DNA of 64,000 bases from positions 1 to 64,000 of the forward strand of contig CAYSQE010000006.1 of the NCBI GenBank assembly GCA_964433155.1. Reading direction: 5' to 3'. This document shows positions 30,717-37,729 of the stretch, in pieces. The DNA comes from 2-01-FULL-40-13 sp964433155 (lineage in GTDB: Bacteria > Patescibacteriota > Microgenomatia > UBA1406 > GWC2-37-13). The position numbers were made by a program, and so were the translations under genes. The notes below the pieces were generated by a model. The model was not told the DNA's origin and made no database searches. It worked only from the letters and a program-made list of their open reading frames with translations. Within the stretch, counting starts at the first letter, position 1, and the number at the start of each line of letters is the position of its first letter.

Positions 30717-31663
30717 GCTTCCTTTCTCACTCCTTTGTAGGATTGTTTAAACTTCATAAAAGTGATCTTTTTCTTTTTACAATATTCCTCAAGTTGTTTC
30801 GATTTATTTGTATAAAAAATGATAAAACCAGATCCGCCCTTCTTGCCTCCAGCTCCTGTCACCTTGCCAACTCCATATGGCTCTAAATCTTTTAATAGTT
30901 TTTTAGTTATGCTTGAAACTACGCCTAACATCTCAAGTAAAATCTGGTTGTCGACGATCGATCGTGCAAAGAAATCTGAATCCTCTTTGATGATCGAAAC
31001 AACAAGTCTTCTAGTCGTTTTTTCGATATCGTTAAAAACCTCTTCTACAAACTCCGGTCTTTTGTTAAATGCTTTACCAACTAAATCAACCATCTCTGCC
31101 GTTGATTCAACCGGTTTACCAGAATCAATAAGATATAAACTTTCTTCAATTTTTTTTGGAATTTTAAAATTTAAAGCAGATATATTTTTCAGAAACTCGA
31201 ATTCCTTTCTATAATAAATAAGTCCGCCGAAACATGACGCAGATACATCGACGCCTGAAGGATTAATATGAAAATATCTTTCACTTTGATACGCAACATT
31301 GTTAATAGTTTCCTTGTTAAATTGCTTATCAGAATAAAATTCTAAAAAAACAGCAGTTGCAGCAACTGAAAGTGCCGCAGACGACCCTAACCCTCTTCTA
31401 ATGGGAATTTCTGATTCGATTTTATAAAAATACGATTTATCGATAAATCGTATTTTTTCCCTTTTTAAATACTCTCTCACTGTGAGCGATATTGAAGCAA
31501 GTACTTTATCAATATGATCTACATTTTGAGAATTGACAGAATTGCTAATAGTAAATCTTAATCTCAAATCTATAGCCGATACTAACGCAGGTTTACCATA
31601 AACTACTGCATGATCGCCTGAAAGAATGACTTTTGCAGGAGCAGAATAAGAAATAGCTTTCAT
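30713..31663 (-). CDS. second mevalonate-kinase-like GHMP kinase (possible phosphomevalonate kinase)
   Basis: A 316-residue GHMP kinase with APAKVILSGDHAVVYGKPAL, IRRGLGSSAALSVAATA (about 92-108), NPSGVDVSASCFGG and GKVTGAGGKKGGSGFIIF. The first and second motifs are mevalonate-kinase-like, but the third differs (GGKKGGSG instead of GGGD). The classical phosphomevalonate kinase start (GEYAV) is not seen anywhere in the operon, so this paralogue is the natural candidate for the second phosphorylation. It overlaps DUF35 and mvk by four bases each. Confidence 0.75.
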   Translation of the reverse strand: MKAISYSAPAKVILSGDHAVVYGKPALVSAIDLRLRFTISNSVNSQNVDHIDKVLASISLTVREYLKREKIRFIDKSYFYKIESEIPIRRGLGSSAALSVAATAVFLEFYSDKQFNKETINNVAYQSERYFHINPSGVDVSASCFGGLIYYRKEFEFLKNISALNFKIPKKIEESLYLIDSGKPVESTAEMVDLVGKAFNKRPEFVEEVFNDIEKTTRRLVVSIIKEDSDFFARSIVDNQILLEMLGVVSSITKKLLKDLEPYGVGKVTGAGGKKGGSGFIIFYTNKSKQLEEYCKKKKITFMKFKQSYKGVRKEA

Positions 31664-31962
31664 ATAACGGGTTTTAACTTAATGCCGTAAACAAGAACAT
31701 CTTCATGATCGCCTTCACGAACTTTTCGCAAAACTACTTTCACTTTTTGTCCTAACTTTAAATTTTCTTTTTCATAATCAACAAGAGGAGCAGTAATTTT
31801 TTTTCCATCCTCAAGTTTTACAATAGCAACCGGGTAGGGAGCAAATTTTTTAAATTCAGTTCCCGTCACATAAATTATTGTCCACGCCAATATTGAACCT
31901 TTTTTTCCAAGATGTTTTCTAATTTCTCTCTGCCTTCGCCAAATTTTTACTGGACTTATCAT
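31660..31962 (-). CDS. DUF35 OB-fold protein lacking the zinc ribbon cysteines
   Basis: A 100-residue protein: SPVKIWRRQREIRKHLGKKGSILAWTIIYV, then an OB-fold with FAPYPVAIVKLEDGKKITAPLVDY and LKLGQKVKVVLRKV. In archaea a DUF35 protein holds acetoacetyl-CoA thiolase and HMG-CoA synthase in one complex with a shared CoA site. Here all three genes lie in the same operon, so the same role is likely. Archaeal DUF35 proteins usually begin with a rubredoxin-like ribbon with two CxxC pairs; this one has no cysteine at all. It overlaps the next kinase by four bases. Confidence 0.85.
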   Translation of the reverse strand: MISPVKIWRRQREIRKHLGKKGSILAWTIIYVTGTEFKKFAPYPVAIVKLEDGKKITAPLVDYEKENLKLGQKVKVVLRKVREGDHEDVLVYGIKLKPVI

Positions 31963-31968
31963 ATTAAG

Positions 31969-32013
31969 AGATTCTTCGGTCGCTCTGCTCCCTCAGAATG
32001 ACTCTAGGGGGAT
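31969..32013. repeat. dispersed-type repeat (AGATTCTTCGG...CAGAATGAC)
   Basis: AGATTCTTCGGTCGCTCTGC followed by TCCCTCAGAATGACTCTAGG fills the gap between DUF35 and the thiolase and contains the thiolase stop codon. Words of this kind (ATTCTTCG...AGAAT) are, from memory, widespread in unrelated bacterial genomes; one copy is seen here. Confidence 0.45.
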
Positions 32014-33158
32014 GCTAAAATTGTAACAACCGCTGTTCCTCCACTTCCACCTACATTGTGAGCCAATCCATACTTTGCATTTCTAACTTGTCTATTAGTT
32101 GCCTGTCCTGTCAGCTGCAAAAAAATTTCTCCAATCTGTTTTATTCCCGTTGCGCCAACTGGATGACCAGACGCTTTCAATCCACCTGATGTATTTACAA
32201 TTAAATCTTCTCCAGTACCATACATCGTAGATAATTCTCGTATTTTTCTCCCGCCTTCACCTTTTTTCCAAAAACCCAGATCTTCCATGGCTAAGACCTC
32301 GGCAATCGAAAAACAGTCATGAACTTCAGCAATATCAATTTCTGATCTTTTTAGCTTAGATTTATCAAATGCTTTATCTGCCGCAATCTTTGTCGAGATA
32401 ATCTCATCAAGTCTTTTTCGTTCTTTAAGAGATATTGTATCGGTCGCCACCTCTGATGATAAAATCTCAACAGATTTCTTGGATTTTTTCTTTTTGGCTT
32501 GGTCGTTGGTCAAAATTACAGCCGAAGCTCCATCTGAAATTGGCGATGAGTCTAAAACCTTAAGCGGATATGCGATGTAAGTACTTTCTAGGATCTGTTC
32601 TATGGATATTTTTTTTCTGAAATGAGCCTTTTCATTTAATGATCCGTGATAGTGATTTTTGTAACCAACATGTGCTAAATGCTTTTCGGTGTATTTATAC
32701 GTCTCCAAATAGTACTGCGCCATCATTGCGTAAAGACCTGGAAAAGTTAGACCAGCTTCTTGTTCTTCTCCGGAAGCCGCGGATGATAAGGCCGAGGTTG
32801 TTTCTTCGGGCGAATAGTCGGTCATTTTCTCTGCTCCAAGAATAAGAACAGTTTTTCCAGATCTTGCTTCGAGGTAATTTTTAGCCAAATGAAATGCAAC
32901 TCCTCCGGAAGCGCAAGCCGCTTCAACTCTGAATATAGGAATATTAACTCCCAATATTTCAGCAATTTTTGCTGGCGCATGTAGATTATTTTCTAAAACG
33001 CCCGAAAGCATGTTGGCAAAAAAAATTGCATCAATTTGCTTTTTGTCTAACTGTGATTCTTTGAGAACTCCCCAAAGAGCCTCTTCAATTAAATCGGAGA
33101 ATGATTTATCCCAAAGTTCTCCAAATTGTGTAGTGTAATAACCAATTAAAGAAATCAT
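32004..33158 (-). CDS. acetoacetyl-CoA thiolase, archaeal type
   Basis: A 384-residue thiolase of the SCP-x/archaeal group. The nucleophile Cys82 lies in VEAACASGGVAFH, and the second catalytic region is NTSGGLKASGHPVGATG with its His, followed near the end by HNVGGSGGTAVV. It joins two acetyl-CoA units. The archaeal enzyme works in a complex with HMG-CoA synthase and DUF35, whose genes flank it here. The start codon abuts an inverted octamer-array element (33159-33247), in the same way as the uppS start. Confidence 0.88.
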   Translation of the reverse strand: MISLIGYYTTQFGELWDKSFSDLIEEALWGVLKESQLDKKQIDAIFFANMLSGVLENNLHAPAKIAEILGVNIPIFRVEAACASGGVAFHLAKNYLEARSGKTVLILGAEKMTDYSPEETTSALSSAASGEEQEAGLTFPGLYAMMAQYYLETYKYTEKHLAHVGYKNHYHGSLNEKAHFRKKISIEQILESTYIAYPLKVLDSSPISDGASAVILTNDQAKKKKSKKSVEILSSEVATDTISLKERKRLDEIISTKIAADKAFDKSKLKRSEIDIAEVHDCFSIAEVLAMEDLGFWKKGEGGRKIRELSTMYGTGEDLIVNTSGGLKASGHPVGATGIKQIGEIFLQLTGQATNRQVRNAKYGLAHNVGGSGGTAVVTILASP

Positions 33159-33247
33159 AAAATGATACGAATCTACGAATTCTATGCGAATGCTGCAAAT
33201 GTGCTAATTCAGATGATAACGTCTTGGATTAGCATATTCGTATTATA
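33159..33247. repeat. inverted octamer-array element, copy 2 (upstream of the thiolase)
   Basis: Begins AATGATACGAATCTACGAAT, continues with ATGCGAAT, GCAAATG and TGCTAATTCAGAT, then the opposite arm GGATTAGCATATTCGTATTA. The first part is about 85% identical by eye to the element at 27962-28080. It separates the HMG-CoA synthase and thiolase genes within the operon and reaches the last codons of the former. Confidence 0.8.
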
Positions 33248-34265
33248 TTGTGTGCATAAATTTTAGATAGGTTGGGTAATCAATATATATTTTTTCTTCC
33301 ATTTGTCGTCTAAACATTCTTCTTCGTTTCTCGATAGTTTTGTTGACTCGAAAGATAAATGCATCTGATCCGGCTCCTGACCCATATGAAGCCAAAAAAA
33401 TCATCTCGCCCGGTTTTGCCACCTCCAATGTTGCAACCAATCCCATCAAGGCTGATGCCGTGTATGAATTACCTAAATCGCGAACAATGAGCGATGGTTC
33501 AATCTGATGTTTGGTAAAGCCTAGAGATAAACCAACTTCTATAGGAAATCTTCCATTTGGCATATGAAAAATAGCATAAGAAAAATCTGCGGGTTTAATT
33601 TTTGTTTTGTGAAGTAAGATATTTGACGCCTGTCGAATGTGATGAAAATAAGATGGCTTGCCGGTAAATCTTCCTCCATGTGATGGATAACGAATCCCCT
33701 CTCTTCGCCAAAAATCAGGCGTATCAGAAGAATATGACGTTTTATCAACCACTTCAAGTATCATATCATTTTTTCCCAATAGTAAACTTACAGAAGCTGA
33801 TGAAGCGGTGTACTCAAGAGTATCATGAGGTTTTGCATTTGCTTTATCTGAGCCAACGACCAAAGCATATTTTGTGAAATTTGATTCGATTAATGACGAG
33901 GCAGAGATTATTGCTCCTGTTGCGGCTTTGCAGGCAAACTGAGTATCATAAGCTAGATAGTTATGATCGATCCCTAAAAACTCTCCTAAAATAGTTGAAG
34001 CTGGGTTTACAACATACGGTGGCGTTTCTGAACCAAAAAAAATTACTTTTAGAGCACCATTTTTTATTTTCACATCAGATAAAGTCATCGATGCCGACTC
34101 ATAAGCCATAGTCAATGAATCCTCATCTTCTTCGGATACTGCTTTTTCTTCAATACCTAAAGATGCTCGAACATTATTTACATCTTTTCCCCATACTCTG
34201 GCTATCTCTTCAACTTTGATTCGATTACGAGGAATGTAAAAACCGTAAGAAACAATACCAACCAT
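33243..34265 (-). CDS. HMG-CoA synthase, archaeal type
   Basis: A 340-residue enzyme that condenses acetyl-CoA and acetoacetyl-CoA to HMG-CoA. The start GIVSYGFYIPRNRIKVEEIARVWG is the archaeal pattern. Catalytic Cys112 lies in AYDTQFACKAATGA, His234 in AIFHMPNGRFP, and SETPPYVVNPASTI contains the conserved Pro/Asn region near the acetyl site. It is shorter than the eukaryotic and Gram-positive enzymes (380-500 residues) and fits archaeal ones. It follows HMG-CoA reductase after four bases. Confidence 0.9.
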   Translation of the reverse strand: MVGIVSYGFYIPRNRIKVEEIARVWGKDVNNVRASLGIEEKAVSEEDEDSLTMAYESASMTLSDVKIKNGALKVIFFGSETPPYVVNPASTILGEFLGIDHNYLAYDTQFACKAATGAIISASSLIESNFTKYALVVGSDKANAKPHDTLEYTASSASVSLLLGKNDMILEVVDKTSYSSDTPDFWRREGIRYPSHGGRFTGKPSYFHHIRQASNILLHKTKIKPADFSYAIFHMPNGRFPIEVGLSLGFTKHQIEPSLIVRDLGNSYTASALMGLVATLEVAKPGEMIFLASYGSGAGSDAFIFRVNKTIEKRRRMFRRQMEEKIYIDYPTYLKFMHTI

Positions 34266-34269
34266 AAAA

Positions 34270-35394
34270 TTACCTCCCTAATTTTTGATGCGCCTTAGCT
34301 AGTGATCCTTCAGCTAATGACGCCAGCAAGGAAATCTCACCTGCTAAAACAACTCCTGCTAAAATTTCAGTAAACTCTACTGATTTTTTAACCCCTATGA
34401 TACTTTTTACTTCTGTCTGTGTTTTCAATCCCGTTCCTCCACCAACCGTTCCAAGCATTACTGCGGGAAGATAGACTGAGGCATAAAGGCTGCCATCTGA
34501 TAATACTTTGGTCGTTGTTATTCCAAGACTTCCTTCAACCACATGGGCTAAATCTTGTCCTGTTGCGGCAAAAAAAGCTGCGACGACGTTGGCAAAGTGC
34601 GCGTTAAAACCTAGAGAACCGCTCATTGCTGAACCGATCATACATTTGGCTAACCACAGGTCAAAAATTTTCTCTGGAGTTGTTTTTAAAATATCTTTAA
34701 CTATTTTTTCTATAATAGTAACCTCGGCCCAAGCTTTAAAACCACGGTTGTTGATGAAATTCAGCCAAGCCGGCTTTTTATCGATGTCAAAGTTTCCCGC
34801 AAGCGACAGACACTTTATTCCCGTTTCTTTTTCGATAAACTCAACCATATTCTGGGTTGCAATAGTTACCATGTTCATCCCCATCGCATCTTGAGTATCA
34901 AAATAAAATCGAACGAAGACATAATTGGCTAACATTCTTATATCAAGTTTTTGAAATTTTAGATGCGATGAAGTTTCCTCTCCAATTTTTCCTAATCGAA
35001 TCTCGTTTTCCTTAACCCATCGATAAAAATTTTTGCTTTTCTCTAGCGACTCTGTATAAAAAACCGGACCCCGCGTCGTCCCAACTCTATGAGTATAAAC
35101 GCTTGTGCCGCCTGATAAACTAATTACTTTGCATCCCCTATTAACTGATGCAACAAGCGCTCCCTCGGTCGTTGCCAGAGGAACATAATATTCTCCTTCT
35201 ACATATTTTCCTCTTAACTTTAAAGGCCCCGCTACACCAACTGGCAAACTCACCCCTCCAATTAAATTCTCACAGTGGGTGCTTTTCTCATCATCGACAT
35301 AAACCTTCTTAAGGTTTGTCAACTTAATTTTTAATTTATTTTCTAAAAACTCAAGCCTTTGTTGTGGATTTTTAAATTCAGATAACTTAGGCAT
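34270..35394 (-). CDS. HMG-CoA reductase, class I
   Basis: A 374-residue reductase making mevalonate from HMG-CoA with NADPH. Class I features: ENLIGGVSLPVGVAGPL (substrate loop), LATTEGALVASVNRGC with catalytic Glu, DAMGMNMVT (cofactor), FDIDKKPAWLN with the catalytic Lys, GQDLAHVVEGS with the catalytic Asp, GTVGGGTGLKTQ and a C-terminal LAKAHQKL with the catalytic His. Class I enzymes occur in archaea and eukaryotes, while most bacterial mevalonate operons carry class II. First gene of the seven-gene operon; an AT-rich AATAAT-like -10 lies seven bases before the ATG. Confidence 0.93.
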   Translation of the reverse strand: MPKLSEFKNPQQRLEFLENKLKIKLTNLKKVYVDDEKSTHCENLIGGVSLPVGVAGPLKLRGKYVEGEYYVPLATTEGALVASVNRGCKVISLSGGTSVYTHRVGTTRGPVFYTESLEKSKNFYRWVKENEIRLGKIGEETSSHLKFQKLDIRMLANYVFVRFYFDTQDAMGMNMVTIATQNMVEFIEKETGIKCLSLAGNFDIDKKPAWLNFINNRGFKAWAEVTIIEKIVKDILKTTPEKIFDLWLAKCMIGSAMSGSLGFNAHFANVVAAFFAATGQDLAHVVEGSLGITTTKVLSDGSLYASVYLPAVMLGTVGGGTGLKTQTEVKSIIGVKKSVEFTEILAGVVLAGEISLLASLAEGSLAKAHQKLGR

Positions 35395-35440
35395 ATATAT
35401 AATTATTTAAGTCGAGTTAACAAGAAAAATCATTTAATAA

Positions 35441-36037
35441 TTAAATAAATGGAATTCTGAAGATTTTGAAGTGATAAAGGAGGAGTGAATAGGGAAGAAA
35501 AATACAGAGATAAAGGATGATAAGATAGATTGTTCGATAAAAATTGAGTTTTGCTGAAAAGCGGATTGAGAGGTAAAAAAGAATCATTTTCCAGAGTAGC
35601 AAACTTACCGAATATGCGATAAAAAAAGTACTAAATGCCTTGCCTAGGGTTGAGAAAGTTCTAGGAGGTGGTATCAATTTATAAAGTATCGAATTTGAGA
35701 TGAACCAAATCAAAGTTGGCAAAAGCGAATAGCTAAAAGTAAAAATAAAACTCGAAAGTTGAACGTTTTTAGTTGACAAACGACCTAGGCCGTAAAAGAA
35801 AAAAATCGTTAGGCAGAGGTTAAAAAGAAAAACTAAAAAAATAAATGTTGCCGGATAGGAATCTGTTCTTAGAAAATAAACAAATTTAAAATAAACAAAT
35901 ACTATAAATAGTATAACCCCAACCTGCCAGTAATCTCTCTCTTGACTAATCTTCCTCATCTTTTTATAAGGAGTAAAAATAAGAAGAAAGAAATTTCTTA
36001 TAACTAAAATTAGAGATGATAGTATTTCAAAAACCAT
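35441..36037 (-). CDS. polytopic membrane protein, unknown (Yip1-like appearance)
   Basis: About 198 residues with an amphipathic N-terminus (LIFTPYKKMRKISQERDYW) and five hydrophobic segments. The layout resembles Yip1/YIPF-type membrane proteins but I see no diagnostic motif. It overlaps the preceding small membrane gene by 11 bases from the chosen ATG, and is the last gene after an ECF sigma factor, so it may act with it in envelope stress sensing. Confidence 0.55.
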   Translation of the reverse strand: MVFEILSSLILVIRNFFLLIFTPYKKMRKISQERDYWQVGVILFIVFVYFKFVYFLRTDSYPATFIFLVFLFNLCLTIFFFYGLGRLSTKNVQLSSFIFTFSYSLLPTLIWFISNSILYKLIPPPRTFSTLGKAFSTFFIAYSVSLLLWKMILFYLSIRFSAKLNFYRTIYLIILYLCIFLPYSLLLYHFKIFRIPFI

Positions 36038-36260
36038 ACTGAAGCAGTGTAACAAGCTTGACAATGAGGGAACCAAAAAGAATATATAAAAATATCGCTC
36101 CGACGATTGACATAGGAATGATAAAAATAAACGGCATCTGTTTCAAAAATGAAGTTACTCGATGATATAAAAATGTTAGTAACTCTGTCCCTAAATTATT
36201 TGGTTCAACAACAAAAGTCTCCTCCAATTTCTTGTGAAGACGATAATTAATTACTCTCAT
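36027..36260 (-). CDS. small single-pass membrane protein downstream of the sigma factor
   Basis: A 77-residue protein with a soluble N-terminal half (residues 1-40) and one long hydrophobic segment (PFIFIIPMSIVGAIFLYILFGSLIVKLV). Its start overlaps the sigma factor stop by four bases. Position and topology are those of a small membrane anti-sigma factor, but no zinc-binding or anti-sigma motif is visible; this is inference. Confidence 0.6.
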   Translation of the reverse strand: MRVINYRLHKKLEETFVVEPNNLGTELLTFLYHRVTSFLKQMPFIFIIPMSIVGAIFLYILFGSLIVKLVTLLQYGF

Positions 36261-36811
36261 GGCAAACTTTGAAAAACTTTTACAAATGCCTTCCGAGCTC
36301 GGAATAATAAACTTTCTGTCGCCTTGAATCCAATAGACAACTTCTCTGAAATACTATTAACTTTTTCTCCTTCTATATATTTAAGTCTTAAAACGAACTG
36401 GTAATCATTTGGTAATAGATCAAAAGTTTTTTTTATTTTTTTAGTTAATTCCTTTTTCTCAATCTCGTCATCTATAAAAATGGTCTTTAATCCCTCTACA
36501 AAATATGAAGGCAGAGCAGAAAAAAGGATTTTTTTTATTTTCTTTTTTCTTATATGATCTATTGCCTTATTTTTAGCTATTGAAAAAAGAAAAGTTTTAA
36601 TCGAACACTGAAAATGGAAATCTCGAAGTGCTTCGATGAAATCCAAAAAAACATCTTGAGTTATCTCTTCTGCTAAATGATAGTCATTTAATTTCCGATT
36701 GACGAAGTTAAAAATCGATTTATGATATTTTTTATATACCAATAAAAGCGACTTCTCATCCCTGTGAATAATGTTATTTATCACTAACCTTTCTTTTTCA
36801 TCTATTGACAT
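36257..36811 (-). CDS. ECF-type sigma-70 factor
   Basis: A 184-residue sigma factor with region 2 (KYHKSIFNFVNRKLNDYHLAEEITQDVFLDF ... IKTFLFSIAKNKAIDHIRKKK) and region 4 (LLPNDYQFVLRLKYIEGEKVNSISEKLSIGFKATESLLFRARKAF, with the helix-turn-helix). No region 1 or 3, so extracytoplasmic-function type. It would direct RNA polymerase to a special promoter set. It is divergent from the DUF4340 gene. The next two genes code for membrane proteins that may regulate it. Confidence 0.88.
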   Translation of the reverse strand: MSIDEKERLVINNIIHRDEKSLLLVYKKYHKSIFNFVNRKLNDYHLAEEITQDVFLDFIEALRDFHFQCSIKTFLFSIAKNKAIDHIRKKKIKKILFSALPSYFVEGLKTIFIDDEIEKKELTKKIKKTFDLLPNDYQFVLRLKYIEGEKVNSISEKLSIGFKATESLLFRARKAFVKVFQSLP

Positions 36812-36835
36812 AGTGTTTTAATATTCTATCATAAT
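36805..36835 (+). promoter_or_regulatory. promoter of the DUF4340 gene, overlapping the sigma gene start
   Basis: TTGACA (36805-36810) and TATCAT (36827-36832, spacer 16) or CATAAT (36830-36835, spacer 19) lie before the ATG at 36841. The -35 box lies within the first codons of the divergent sigma gene. Confidence 0.5.
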
Positions 36836-36840
36836 AGTTT

Positions 36841-37722
36841 ATGACACGAAATCGCTCGAGGATCATAAAACTGACTATCATACTTATTTTTATTTCGGTC
36901 ATCCTATTTGTAAAAAATAAGTTGACTCAATTCATTTCAAATAACCCAAATAAACCTTTTTCAACACTTAAAAAAGACAGTATAAAAGAATTGTTATTCA
37001 CAAAGGCTGGTAAAGTCAACAGAATTTATAAAAAAGATGGCAAATGGTTTGTCAAAATTGACAACCGAGAATTTAGGGCGGACGAAGAAAAATTAAATAA
37101 AGTCATTGATAGTGCTTTGTCGTTAAACAAGGAAGAAATCGTTTCGAATAACAAAAGCAAACACACAGAATTAGGCATTGGCGATCAAAAAATAGAATTT
37201 AACATTGATGGAAAATCATTCGTTATTTATGTTGGCAATACTAATGGGCTTTCGAAAAATAATCTTCGTATCGATAATGAGGATGAGGTTTTTGTCGCAG
37301 GCGGTTTCGAAGATGCATTTACAAATGACGATTACAAAGATCTTCATGTACATTTTATAGAAGATGAAAATAAATTAACTTCTGTTTATATAGAATTTGC
37401 TGAAAAAAAAACTTCATTAGTCAAAAAAGGTAATGATTGGAAAATCGCAAATAAAAGTCTCAAAAAAGATAGAATTGATTATTTTATAAATGACTTAAAG
37501 ACGTTAAAAGCGACAATGATTCAACCTAGGGATTTTGTCCCACGCGGAGCAGTTGCTCTAATAATTAAGGTTAAGGAAAATAATAGAGACAAAACTGCCC
37601 AATTTCTAATTAACGATGCGGACAGTTATAATCTTAAAATTTCTGGCTCAAATCTCATCTTTCAGGTTCCCGCGGCATATGTGGGATCACTCAAAAAGGA
37701 AGAAAAAGATTTCACTGAATAA
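36841..37722 (+). CDS. DUF4340-type membrane-anchored protein
   Basis: A 293-residue protein with one N-terminal membrane anchor (IIKLTIILIFISVILFV) and an extracytoplasmic part of two similar halves (KAGKVNRIYKKDGKWFVKIDNREFRAD... and EKKTSLVKKGNDWKIANKSLKKD). The 'kkdgkWfvk...adeekln' pattern matches DUF4340 proteins, whose function is unknown and which often sit near ABC-type gliding or envelope systems. Here the neighbours are a sigma factor and a PP2C-like gene. Confidence 0.65.
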   Translation: MTRNRSRIIKLTIILIFISVILFVKNKLTQFISNNPNKPFSTLKKDSIKELLFTKAGKVNRIYKKDGKWFVKIDNREFRADEEKLNKVIDSALSLNKEEIVSNNKSKHTELGIGDQKIEFNIDGKSFVIYVGNTNGLSKNNLRIDNEDEVFVAGGFEDAFTNDDYKDLHVHFIEDENKLTSVYIEFAEKKTSLVKKGNDWKIANKSLKKDRIDYFINDLKTLKATMIQPRDFVPRGAVALIIKVKENNRDKTAQFLINDADSYNLKISGSNLIFQVPAAYVGSLKKEEKDFTE

Positions 37723-37729
37723 TTTGTAA

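Noticed and set aside
31969..32013. Riboswitch or attenuator between thiolase and DUF35
   Set aside because: The sequence matches a dispersed-repeat style word and overlaps a stop codon; no conserved aptamer features are seen.
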